NCBI GenBank assembly: GCA_002238825.1
Contig: MPNC01000002.1
Coordinates: 487,180 to 551,179, forward strand
Direction of reading: 5' to 3'
Origin: SAR202 cluster bacterium bin87
Lineage (GTDB): Bacteria > Chloroflexota > Dehalococcoidia > Lucifugimonadales > UBA3495
Length of the DNA stretch: 64,000 nucleotides
Shown here: positions 51,989-59,949 of the stretch, in pieces
How the letters are laid out: every line of letters begins with the position of its first letter
Numbering within the stretch: the stretch's first letter is position 1
The notes under the pieces: generated by a model
What the model saw: only the letters and a program-made list of their open reading frames with translations
The model's database searches: none
Told to the model about the DNA's origin: nothing
Program-made: the position numbers and the translations under genes

Positions 51989-53137
51989 TTACTTGGCAAA
52001 CAGGGCAGCGATGCGCTCCCCGACGATTTGGTCCTCACCCGGGTTGAGGCCAAACATGTGGATGGTGATGCAGTCCTCGCCATCCCGAACCCGCGTCCAG
52101 ATCGGCGGGTCGCCCTCCTTGAGTCGGTCCCGCAGGTCGTAGATATCGAAACCGGCGACAGCCGAGTCCACCCGAATGTTGAGCCCGTAGGGTTGGTGCC
52201 CGATGACGTTGTCTATCAGTTCGGCATTCAGCCCCTGGATGCCGTCAACGGCGCCGAAAATCACGCGGGTTCGCCGCTCCGCATCGGCCAGCCGGTCCTC
52301 GTGGTTCATCGTCATCCACACCTGGACCGCTGCCACGGCGCCCAGCATCTCCTGCCGGTCGACCTTCTGGGGCCGACCCACACCGCGCACCCGGCGGCCC
52401 TCGTAGCTGGCGAAGGCCTGGAGTCCAATCTTGCGGATCATCTCCGGGGAACCCAGCGCCAGCCCGGTGGACTGTGGCGCGCCCATGTACTTGGCCGCGA
52501 TGCACTGGAAATCGGCTCCCATCCGGACGTACTTGCCGAAGTTCTCCAGCGGATAAATCTGGCCCGCCGCATCCACCGTGACCAGTACGTCGCGGGCGTG
52601 GGCGATGGCAATGGTGTCCTCCAGGGACAGCGCGTTGGGGTCGTGTTCCTGCTCCACGGCGTAGTAGTGCACCGCCGCAGTATTGGCTCCAATGGCCTTT
52701 TCCAGGTCCTCGGCGGTGGTCTGCTCTTCCGATCCGAACATGACCAGCCTGGCGCCGGCCAACTCCAGGCAGCGGTCGTACCAGTACCGTTGCCGCGTCT
52801 GGATGAGAATCTCGTTCTTCATCCCGTCTGTGTTCGGCAACTGCTGGATCCGGTCGTCGTCATCCCCAGCCATGGCGGCAGCTGTGGCCAGCATCAGGGC
52901 CGAACCCGCGCCCGACGTGATGTACGCCGCCGGCACGTTGGTCATGCGAGCTATGGCCGCTCCCGCCGCCTCCTGCAGCTCCATCAGCGGGATGTACGCG
53001 CCGTCCGCCTGCGCCATCGCCTCGCGCACTTCCGGAATGGGCGTGGAACCGCCCAGCATGGTCACGCTGCCGGTGGCATTGATAACCGGCACCGCTCCCA
53101 GTTCTTTGTAGATGTTTCCCCAATCGGTAACCGCCAT
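51989..53137 (-). CDS. SelA-like PLP-dependent enzyme
   Basis: 382 aa from the ATG at 53137, with GGAGG 6 nt upstream. ELGAVPVINATGSVTMLGG at the N-terminus and the PLP lysine in CIAAKYMGAPQSTG place it in the SelA/DgaE-type group of the fold-type I PLP enzymes. The sequence is shorter than true SelA, so a lyase or ammonia-lyase acting on an amino-acid or sugar-amine derivative is likelier. It precedes hyuA by 7 nt. Confidence 0.8.
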   Translation of the reverse strand: MAVTDWGNIYKELGAVPVINATGSVTMLGGSTPIPEVREAMAQADGAYIPLMELQEAAGAAIARMTNVPAAYITSGAGSALMLATAAAMAGDDDDRIQQLPNTDGMKNEILIQTRQRYWYDRCLELAGARLVMFGSEEQTTAEDLEKAIGANTAAVHYYAVEQEHDPNALSLEDTIAIAHARDVLVTVDAAGQIYPLENFGKYVRMGADFQCIAAKYMGAPQSTGLALGSPEMIRKIGLQAFASYEGRRVRGVGRPQKVDRQEMLGAVAAVQVWMTMNHEDRLADAERRTRVIFGAVDGIQGLNAELIDNVIGHQPYGLNIRVDSAVAGFDIYDLRDRLKEGDPPIWTRVRDGEDCITIHMFGLNPGEDQIVGERIAALFAK

Positions 53138-53160
53138 TGCCAACCTCCGGGTTCAAACCC

Positions 53161-53247
53161 GTCGTTCCTGCATTTGATCCGTCATCCCTGCGTCTGACCC
53201 GTCATTTCTGCATCCAGCCCGTCATTCCTGCTTGCGCAGGAATCCAG
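53161..53247. repeat. Tandemly amplified left end of repeat type R3
   Basis: Four 20-bp units begin at 53161, 53181, 53201 and 53221 (each GTC-TTCCTGC-like), the last running into GCGCAGGAATCCAGA. A short R2 core follows at 53271-53291. This fills most of the gap between the enoyl-CoA hydratase and SelA-like genes. Confidence 0.7.
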
Positions 53248-53319
53248 AAAACCCCAATCGAGACATCACTTTCATCCTGTGCATCCATGCCAGATAACCA
53301 CCGGAAACGGAAAGCAACG

Positions 53320-54117
53320 CTACTCGCCGGTGAAAACCGGCGGCCGCCGTTCGCGGAAAGACGCCGCTGCCTCCGCCACGTCATGCGGCGCGCGCCGGGC
53401 GAATACGATGCTGTGCGTCTCGTACTGGAGTTGGTCCTCCAGCGTGGTGTCCAGGCTGCGCTGCAACGCCCTTTTCGACATCTGCATGGCCACCGGCGGC
53501 CAGTCTGCGATTTGCCTCGCGAGTTCTTTCGCATCGCCCAGCAGATTCTCGGCGGTGGTCAGCCGGTCCAACAGCCCCAGGCGGTAAGCCTCCTCAGCGT
53601 CCACCGCACGGCTCGTGAACACGAGATCAAACGCGCGGCTCGACCCCACGATCCGGGGCAGGAAGTAGGACAACCCTGAGTCGGGGCTCAGGCTCCGTTC
53701 GATGAACACCGTCTTGAAGCGCGTGTTTTCGCAGCCGACCCGCATGTCGCAGGCCAGCGCCAGACCCATGCCGGCGCCGGCGGCGACACCATTCACCGCG
53801 GCGATAGTCGGCTTGTTCAGGTCCCGGTACACCATCAGCGCCTGCCGGCCAACCCAGTTGTACTCATCCAACCGCTCGCCGCGACTGGGGTGCTCCTCGT
53901 TGGGCCGCGCCCCGGTCAGATCGGCGCCGGAGCAGAACCCGCGGCCTTCTCCCGTGAAGATAACCACCCTTACGTCGTCGTCGTCCCGCAACTCGGCGCA
54001 CGCCGCCATCATCTCATGGTGCAGGTTCCGGTCGATGGCGTTGAGCTTCTCGGGCCGGTTCAGGGCAACCGTCGCCACCTGGCCGTCGCGGTCGATCCGC
54101 AGGTTTTCGTACCCCAT
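53320..54117 (-). CDS. Enoyl-CoA hydratase/isomerase family protein
   Basis: 265 aa. Oxyanion-hole residues in GRGFCSGADLTG and AVNGVAAGAGMGLALACD; the later SLSPDSGLSYFLPRIVG matches the crotonase pattern, with a single acidic residue near the second catalytic position rather than two. Acts on acyl-CoA hydration or isomerisation in fatty-acid or amino-acid catabolism. Its ATG is 1 nt after the stop of the M20 gene, a translationally coupled pair. Confidence 0.92.
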   Translation of the reverse strand: MGYENLRIDRDGQVATVALNRPEKLNAIDRNLHHEMMAACAELRDDDDVRVVIFTGEGRGFCSGADLTGARPNEEHPSRGERLDEYNWVGRQALMVYRDLNKPTIAAVNGVAAGAGMGLALACDMRVGCENTRFKTVFIERSLSPDSGLSYFLPRIVGSSRAFDLVFTSRAVDAEEAYRLGLLDRLTTAENLLGDAKELARQIADWPPVAMQMSKRALQRSLDTTLEDQLQYETHSIVFARRAPHDVAEAAASFRERRPPVFTGE

Positions 54118-54118
54118 T

Positions 54119-55477
54119 CTATTTCACCGCCAGCATGTCACACGCCAGGCCCAGCATGATCTTGGTCCCGCTGACCAGGCTCCTGATGCCCGCGGATTCG
54201 TTGGTCCCGTGGGTGTAGTTGAGCATGGGGTCGTCGTCCGGGTGGGAACCGGAAAAACCGTAGGTAACCGTCCCCAGGGGGCGGGTGAAGCGCGAGTCGG
54301 TGAACCCGTTGCTGATGGCCGGCACCCACTGGATGTTGTCCCGCTGCAGGGCTTGAGCGGTGACGCGCCGAATGCTGTCGGACAGCGGCGAATCAAAGGG
54401 CGATGAGTTCGGCCGCGCCATGTAGTCGATTTCGTAGGACACGCCGGGCACGTCCGCCAGCACCTCGTCCAATTGCTGCCTCACGTAGTCATCGTCCTGG
54501 TGGGGCAGCGTGCGCACGTCGCAGGTCAGCCGGATCGATTCGGGCACGCTGTTGGACTTGATGCCGCCCCGCACCATGGTGGGGGTCAGCGTCATGCGCG
54601 ACAGCGCCCGCAGCATGGAAGCGAAGCGGGGATTGTCCGGCTCGATCTCGGCGATGATGTCGTCCACGTTCTCCGCCGACGGGGCGTGCTCGATCGCGAA
54701 AGTTGAGAGGTGATCGAAGATCGCGCCGGAGGTGTCCCGGTCGGCCTCGAACCCCTCGATTGAAGACAGCGCGCGGCTCAGCCGGTACAGGGCGTTGGTG
54801 CCCTGCCAGGGCACGGACGCATGGGAACTCGTCCCCTTGACGTCGATCTCCACCTGGAGGCGACCCTTTTCTCCCACGCCCAGCACGTAGGTCAGCGCGC
54901 CCGCCGCCTCGATGGGCGTGCCGCCGCCTTCGTTCACGGCAAACGGCGCCGCCAGCTTTTCCGGATAGTTATCCGCCAGCCAGCCGAACCCGTACCGGCC
55001 GCCGTGTTCCTCGTCGGCCCCGGCCGCCAGGATCAGCCCGTCCTCAAGCTCGATGGCATTGCGCTTCAGGATGCGTACCGCCATCATTTGCGCCGTGAGC
55101 AGTCCCTTGCAGTCCGTCGCTCCGCGCCCGAATATGCGGCCGTCCGCGATGGTCGCGCTGAACGGCGGGAACCGCCACTTGGACTCGTCCTCCACCGGGA
55201 CCACATCAGTATGGGACATGAACATCAGACCGGCGTTCCCGGAACGGCCCTCGATCCGCGCGATCAGGTTCCCCCGGTTGGGGGCCGACTCCAGGATCTC
55301 CGACTCGATGCCGTCCTCGGCCAGGAAGTCGCGGACCAGTTCGCAAACCGGCGTCTCGTCCCCCGTGGGCATGAAACCGGTGTTCACCGACGGGATGCGC
55401 ACCAGTGCCTGCTCCAGGGCGACGATGTCATTTTCGGCTTGGTCAACCTGGCGGAAAAGGTCAGTTAGGTCGGGCAT
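54119..55477 (-). CDS. M20/M25/M40 family metallohydrolase
   Basis: 452 aa. Metal ligands: MFMSHTDVVPVEDESKW (His, Asp), GRGATDCKGLL (Asp), GADEEHGGRYGFGWL (Glu, Glu) and YTHGTNESAGI near the C-terminus (His). M20 enzymes cleave amides of amino acids (N-acyl or N-carbamoyl), consistent with an adjacent hydantoinase pair. AGGAGG is 7 nt upstream of the ATG. First gene of a minus-strand cluster of five. Confidence 0.92.
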   Translation of the reverse strand: MPDLTDLFRQVDQAENDIVALEQALVRIPSVNTGFMPTGDETPVCELVRDFLAEDGIESEILESAPNRGNLIARIEGRSGNAGLMFMSHTDVVPVEDESKWRFPPFSATIADGRIFGRGATDCKGLLTAQMMAVRILKRNAIELEDGLILAAGADEEHGGRYGFGWLADNYPEKLAAPFAVNEGGGTPIEAAGALTYVLGVGEKGRLQVEIDVKGTSSHASVPWQGTNALYRLSRALSSIEGFEADRDTSGAIFDHLSTFAIEHAPSAENVDDIIAEIEPDNPRFASMLRALSRMTLTPTMVRGGIKSNSVPESIRLTCDVRTLPHQDDDYVRQQLDEVLADVPGVSYEIDYMARPNSSPFDSPLSDSIRRVTAQALQRDNIQWVPAISNGFTDSRFTRPLGTVTYGFSGSHPDDDPMLNYTHGTNESAGIRSLVSGTKIMLGLACDMLAVK

Positions 55478-55636
55478 CGCCGGTTCCTCCTCATATGGTG
55501 CTGGCGCGTCGCCGTGAGTCTAAGCAGGGGCCCGGCGGGTGTCAATGCGGGTCGATTGCCGCCACCATTCCCCCGAGGTTTGCATTTATAATGGAGTTGT
55601 TGTCGCACCCTGTTGGCCGATTCGCTGACGCCGCTT

Positions 55637-55939
55637 ATGATCGACCTTAGCCAAGTAGCCGGGTTTCAGTGGGACGACGGCAACGCCAGGAAAAATTTAG
55701 ACTCGCACGATGTCAGCCAAGACGAAGCAGAACAGGTTTTCTCGAACCAACCTCTTTTGATTGTGGATGACACTGCACACAGCCAGCAGGAGCGGAGATT
55801 CAGCGCTTCCGGCATCACCTCTGCTGGACGCCGACTGCACGTAACCTTTGCGATGCGCAACGAGGGATCCCTAATTCGCGTTATATCCGCTCGCGATATG
55901 AGCCGTAGGGAGCGAGAACGTTATGGACAAGAAACTTAA
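55637..55939 (+). CDS. brnT: BrnT family toxin
   Basis: About 100 aa from the ATG at 55637. FQWDDGNARKNLDSHDVSQDEAEQVFSN and RRLHVTFAMRNEGSLIRVISARDMSRRERERY are the BrnT fold and its conserved C-terminal arginine-rich helix. BrnT is a RelE-like RNase inhibiting translation, neutralised by BrnA. It overlaps the antitoxin gene by 17 nt. A TATAAT at 55586-55591 lies upstream but without a clear -35. Confidence 0.85.
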   Translation: MIDLSQVAGFQWDDGNARKNLDSHDVSQDEAEQVFSNQPLLIVDDTAHSQQERRFSASGITSAGRRLHVTFAMRNEGSLIRVISARDMSRRERERYGQET

Positions 55940-56111
55940 ACCCATCCCGTATTTCGAAACCGAAGACGAAGAGCGCGCTTGGTGGGAGAGCCATGACTCT
56001 ACTGACTACGTGGACTGGAGCAAAGCCCGCCGCGTTCAGTTCCCCAACCTCAAACTGACGCCGCCGGAAGAGTTGGCCCAAGCCGCCGAGTCGGAGACTG
56101 CCGCCGATTAG
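55923..56111 (+). CDS. brnA: BrnA/CopG-type antitoxin
   Basis: 62 aa. The acidic N-terminus FETEDEERAWWESHDSTDYVD and the VQFPNLKLTPPEE motif match BrnA-like CopG antitoxins, of which the DNA-binding ribbon-helix-helix is normally C-terminal to this motif. Here the protein stops soon after it, so this copy may lack part of that domain or use a shorter version. It overlaps brnT, the toxin, by 17 nt. Confidence 0.78.
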   Translation: MDKKLKPIPYFETEDEERAWWESHDSTDYVDWSKARRVQFPNLKLTPPEELAQAAESETAAD

Positions 56112-56150
56112 GTCAATCGGCCGGCGCCCCGAAGCCGGCGTAATCCCTGG

Positions 56151-56178
56151 CGGCCCCGCTATGGCATCGGCGGGGCCG
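56151..56178 (+). terminator. Hairpin after the BrnTA pair
   Basis: CGGCCCCGC pairs perfectly with GCGGGGCCG around a 10-nt loop, 39 nt after the brnA stop. TTGACGTTATAGTT follows, without a clean T run, so termination strength is uncertain. Confidence 0.5.
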
Positions 56179-56228
56179 TTGACGTTATAGTTGGCTAGCA
56201 TCCGTCAGCGCGCATTTGTGGCACACTT

Positions 56229-57884
56229 ATGACCACCTCATCCCAGGTTTATTACCGCAAGTGGCGGCCGGGCACCTTCTCGGACCTGGCAGGGCAGGAG
56301 CATGTCGGCAACACGCTCCGCCAGGCAGTGATGCAGGGTCGGGTCAGCCACAGCTACCTGTTCTGCGGCACTCGCGGCAGCGGCAAGACCACCACCGCGC
56401 GCGTCCTGTCCAAGGCCGTCAACTGCCTGGACCCGCAGGAGGGCGACCCCTGCGACCGGTGCGCCATCTGCGTGTCCATCAACGAGGGCCGCAACCTGGA
56501 CATCATCGAACTGGACGCCGCCAGCAACCGCGGCGTGGAAGAAATCCGCGAGATTCGCGAAAAGGTCAACTTCCAGCCCGCCCAGAACCGGCGCAAGGTC
56601 TACATCATCGACGAAGCCCACATGCTCACCCGCGAGGCTTCCAACGCCTTCCTCAAAACCCTGGAAGAGCCGCCGGCCCACGTCATATTCATCCTCTGCA
56701 CCACCGAAGCCGACCGCATCCTGCCCACCATCCTGTCACGCTGCCAGCGCTACGATTTCCGCCGCCTGCCCGGCCAGACCATCTACGACCGCCTGGCCTA
56801 CATCACCGACCAAGAGGGGGTGGCCATCCAGCCCGACGCCCTGCGCATGGTGGCGCGCAACGCCGGCGGTTCCATGCGCGACGCCCTGAATATGCTGGAA
56901 CAACTGGCGGTATCGGTCGACCGGGAGATTGCCCTCCGTGACGTCGAAGAAGCCCTGGGCCTGGTGCGCAGCGACGCCTACCTGATCCTGGCCCAGAAGA
57001 TGCTGGCCGGCGACACCTCGGGTTCACTGGAGACCATCAACGATGTGGTGTGGGAGGGCGGTGAGCCGCGCCAGTTGCATCGGCAGACCCTGGAAATCCT
57101 GCGCTCCATACTGCTGCTGTCGTGGGACGCCGGCGATACGCTCGACCTCCCTCCGGATGTGCTGTCCACCCTCACGTCCGAGGCGCAGAAACACGACGCC
57201 TCAACTATATTGCGCGCCGTCCGGGTCTGGGGCGAGGCCAACCTGCGTTACGACGCCCCGTCAACGCTGCCACTGGAAATCGCGGCGGCGGAGATTTGCC
57301 GGAAAGACGCCATCGCGGAAGCTCCTCCGGTGGCTGCATCCGCTCCGTCTCCCCCGCCTCCTGCGCCATCTCGCCAGCCGCGTCGAGAGGCCCCACCCGC
57401 CAGCCCGCCAGCCCGTGAAACTCGACGTGCTCCCGCCCCGGCGGCGCGTCAGTCGCCTCCGGCCAGTCCCGAGGCTCCGGCCCGCACCAATGCGCCGGCC
57501 GCATCCTCCGATAGCCTGCAAGGAAAGTGGGAACAGGCGGTCCGGCAATTAGCACGCGAAAAAGGCAGCAAATACAACCTGGGCGCTCTCCTGCGCGACT
57601 GCCGGCCCAACAGCGTCCACCTGTCCGACGATGCCGCGACACTGGTATTGCCCTTCACCAACACCGCGAATCTGGACCGAATGCAGGAAGAACTCAACGA
57701 CCCTCGGGTTCGTGATACCATTGAGCAGGCTATCGAACAGTGCTTCGGCGAGCGCCATTCGTTCACGGTCACCTTGGCCGGAACCAACGGCGACGGCGAC
57801 CGACCGGCACGTAATCCCATGCAGGACAGCCCTCTATACCGCACCGCCATCGGCCTGGGAGCGCGTCCTATCGAGGAAAACTAG
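56229..57884 (+). CDS. dnaX: DNA polymerase III subunits gamma/tau
   Basis: 551 aa. RKWRPGTFSDLAGQEHV opening, Walker A GTRGSGKTTTAR (about residues 47-58), zinc ligands CLDPQEGDPCDRCAIC, Walker B DEAHML. Residues about 370-430 are a Pro/Ala-rich linker, then the tau-like C-terminal domain (KWEQAVRQLAREKGSKYNLG). This loads the beta clamp at the replication fork. ybaB and recR follow, a common arrangement. Confidence 0.95.
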   Translation: MTTSSQVYYRKWRPGTFSDLAGQEHVGNTLRQAVMQGRVSHSYLFCGTRGSGKTTTARVLSKAVNCLDPQEGDPCDRCAICVSINEGRNLDIIELDAASNRGVEEIREIREKVNFQPAQNRRKVYIIDEAHMLTREASNAFLKTLEEPPAHVIFILCTTEADRILPTILSRCQRYDFRRLPGQTIYDRLAYITDQEGVAIQPDALRMVARNAGGSMRDALNMLEQLAVSVDREIALRDVEEALGLVRSDAYLILAQKMLAGDTSGSLETINDVVWEGGEPRQLHRQTLEILRSILLLSWDAGDTLDLPPDVLSTLTSEAQKHDASTILRAVRVWGEANLRYDAPSTLPLEIAAAEICRKDAIAEAPPVAASAPSPPPPAPSRQPRREAPPASPPARETRRAPAPAARQSPPASPEAPARTNAPAASSDSLQGKWEQAVRQLAREKGSKYNLGALLRDCRPNSVHLSDDAATLVLPFTNTANLDRMQEELNDPRVRDTIEQAIEQCFGERHSFTVTLAGTNGDGDRPARNPMQDSPLYRTAIGLGARPIEEN

Positions 57885-57904
57885 CAGGAGGCTCCGTACA
57901 TATC

Positions 57905-58207
57905 ATGGTGAACCGCAAGATGATGCGCCAGGCCCAGCAACTGCAGAACCGGTTGGCCAAGGCCCAGCAGGAATTGGAAGAGATGACCGTGGAAGGTTCC
58001 GCCGGCGGTGGTGTCGTGCGCGTGACCATGACCGGCAAGCAGGAAGTCACCTCGGTGGTCATCGAACCGGAAGCCGCGGAAGATATCGATCTTCTTCAGG
58101 ACCTCGTCGCCGCCGCGGTCAACGATGCCTCCAACCGGACCCAGGAACTCGCCGCGCAGAAGATGGGGGCCGTTACGGGCGGCATGAATATCCCCGGCCT
58201 GTTCTGA
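57905..58207 (+). CDS. ybaB: YbaB/EbfC family nucleoid-associated protein
   Basis: 100 aa. Coiled N-terminus MMRQAQQLQNRLAKAQQELEEM, then VRVTMTGKQEVTSVVIEPE and a helical end TQELAAQKMGAVTGGM. DNA-binding dimer encoded between dnaX and recR in very many bacteria, as here. It starts 20 nt after dnaX, with AGGAGG at 57885-57890. Confidence 0.92.
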   Translation: MVNRKMMRQAQQLQNRLAKAQQELEEMTVEGSAGGGVVRVTMTGKQEVTSVVIEPEAAEDIDLLQDLVAAAVNDASNRTQELAAQKMGAVTGGMNIPGLF

Positions 58208-58235
58208 CCCACCGGTCAACCTGTGCTGACGACCG

Positions 58236-58266
58236 GTAGGGGCGAACGATAATTCGCCCCTGCAAC
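58236..58266. repeat. Palindromic repeat type R4
   Basis: GTAGGGGCGAACGATAATTCGCCCCTGCAAC; nearly the same as 41961-41990. Lies in the gap between ybaB and recR. Confidence 0.65.
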
Positions 58267-58295
58267 GCAAACCGCGTTCTTTCGTCCGTACCATC

Positions 58296-58919
58296 ATGGT
58301 CAGCGAGTACAACCCGGGCACGGCGCGGTCCCTGAGCCGGCTCATTGACGAGCTCAACCGGTTGCCCGGCATCGGCCCCAAGAGCGCCCAGCGCATCGCC
58401 GACCACGTCATCCGACTGCCGGGAGAAGACGCCAGATCGCTGGCCGACGCAATTCTCGAAGCCCGGGACAGCCTGGTGTTCTGCGAGCAGTGCCGCAACC
58501 TCACCGATGCCTCCCCCTGCGAAATCTGCTCCAATCCCCAGCGCAACCAGGAACAGATCTGCGTGGTGGAAGAGCGGCGCGACCTCGTGGCCCTGGAACG
58601 GACCCACGCCTACCGCGGGTTGTACCACGTGCTCCACGGGGTTCTTTCCCCACTCAACGGGGTTGGCCCGGAAGACATCCATCTGCCGCAATTGTTCGAG
58701 CGCCTCCGTGAAACCGGCAGCCCGTTCCAGGAACTGATCGTGGCCACCAACCCAACCCTGGAAGGCGACGCCACCGCCGATTTCATCAGTCGCCGACTTG
58801 GAGGCACGGGCATCCATATCACGCGCCTGGCCCGGGGACTGCCCGTTGGCGGCTCACTGGAGTTCGCCGACGAGACCACGCTGAGCCGAGCGTTGGCCGG
58901 CCGCAGTGCCCTGGAATAG
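58296..58919 (+). CDS. recR: Recombination mediator RecR
   Basis: 207 aa. Helix-hairpin-helix LNRLPGIGPKSAQRIADHV, zinc motif CEQCRNLTDASPCEIC, and the Toprim domain beginning CVVEERRDLVALERTHAYRG and ending TRLARGLPVGGSLEFADETT. RecR works with RecO in loading RecA at gaps; recO follows 16 nt downstream. Confidence 0.97.
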   Translation: MVSEYNPGTARSLSRLIDELNRLPGIGPKSAQRIADHVIRLPGEDARSLADAILEARDSLVFCEQCRNLTDASPCEICSNPQRNQEQICVVEERRDLVALERTHAYRGLYHVLHGVLSPLNGVGPEDIHLPQLFERLRETGSPFQELIVATNPTLEGDATADFISRRLGGTGIHITRLARGLPVGGSLEFADETTLSRALAGRSALE

Positions 58920-58935
58920 ACCCGCGACCCTGGCG

Positions 58936-59697
58936 ATGACCTCCACCCGAACCTATCGCGCCCTGGGCCTGACGCTGCGCAGATCGCCGATGCGGGAAGC
59001 CGACCTGCTGTCGGTGATGTACACCCGCGAGTACGGCAAGCTGGAATTGCTGGCGCGGGGAGCGCAACGCCTCACCAGCAAGCTGATGGGCCATCTGGAA
59101 CCCCTGACCCTGGTACGGGTCTCCGTCGCCCGCGGCCGTTCCATGGATCAGGTCACCGAAGCCGAGGTCGTCGACGCTTTCCCCGCCGTCAAGAGCGGTT
59201 ACGAGAATTCCGCGCGCGGACTCTACGTCGCCGAACTGGTCGACGGTTTCAGCGCGCTGTCCGCCGCCAACGCGGAACTGTTCGACCTGGCCGTGCAGAC
59301 CCTGGCAGCGCTGGGCACAGCCGGCAACACCGATCTCGCCCTGCGGTATTTCGACCTGCAACTGCTCCGGTTGTCCGGTTTTCTGCCGGAACTCTACGTT
59401 TGCGTGGAATGCGGTGAGGAACTGGAACCCGACCGACACCGTTTCGCGGTCGGAGCCGGCGGGACCCTGTGTCCCGACTGCGGCCCAACCGACGTGGTGG
59501 TGAGGCCGCTGTCGTTGTCCGCGCTGAAACTACTGCGACTGCTCCACCGCACAGAGTCGGTCGGAGCGCTGCCGGAGTTATCCGTTCCGCCGCCTCTGGA
59601 GCGTGAGGTTCGCGATACTCTGGCTGCGACGTTGCAGTACTGGCTGGACCGCAGGATACGGTCTCAGGAATTTTTAGAAACTGCAAAATTCGTCTGA
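58936..59697 (+). CDS. recO: DNA repair protein RecO
   Basis: 253 aa from the ATG at 58936. N-terminal OB-fold (LRRSPMREADLLSVMYTREYG) and a zinc finger CVECGEELEPDRHRF...CPDCG, with helical C-terminus. It binds single-stranded DNA and the RecR protein, adjacent here. The gene follows recR by 16 nt. The 252 bp after it, to 59949, show nothing recognisable. Confidence 0.93.
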   Translation: MTSTRTYRALGLTLRRSPMREADLLSVMYTREYGKLELLARGAQRLTSKLMGHLEPLTLVRVSVARGRSMDQVTEAEVVDAFPAVKSGYENSARGLYVAELVDGFSALSAANAELFDLAVQTLAALGTAGNTDLALRYFDLQLLRLSGFLPELYVCVECGEELEPDRHRFAVGAGGTLCPDCGPTDVVVRPLSLSALKLLRLLHRTESVGALPELSVPPPLEREVRDTLAATLQYWLDRRIRSQEFLETAKFV

Positions 59698-59949
59698 AAT
59701 TGGACGGGACGGCTATTGACCTGTCAACCACCAATGGCGTAAAAGTCCGTGACATACATCCTATGTAAACTGCTCGTCATTCGATCGGGCGCATAAATCG
59801 ACAGTGACAGGAACTCGTGCGGCGCTTTGGGACACACTGCCCGGGTCATCGACACATCGTTGGACCTTGCCGCAAATATTGTTCAATGCCCGAGATAACG
59901 GGCGGCCCGCGCCGGAAAGGCGACTCGGGAGTGTTTGGGGAGTGTTTGA

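Noticed and set aside
51989-53137. SelA (selenocysteine synthase) as partner of the UGSC selenoprotein
   Set aside because: It is too short, lacks the SelA N-terminal domain as I know it, and is in a hydantoinase cluster; it belongs to the SelA-like group with other substrates.
53148-53162. GGGTTCAAACCC, resembling a tRNA T arm
   Set aside because: It is a simple palindrome in a repeat-rich gap without the rest of a tRNA.
59804-59949. N-terminal extension of accC in the second frame
   Set aside because: It carries no conserved residues. The true start is at 59950 in a different frame, before the 103-bp insertion.
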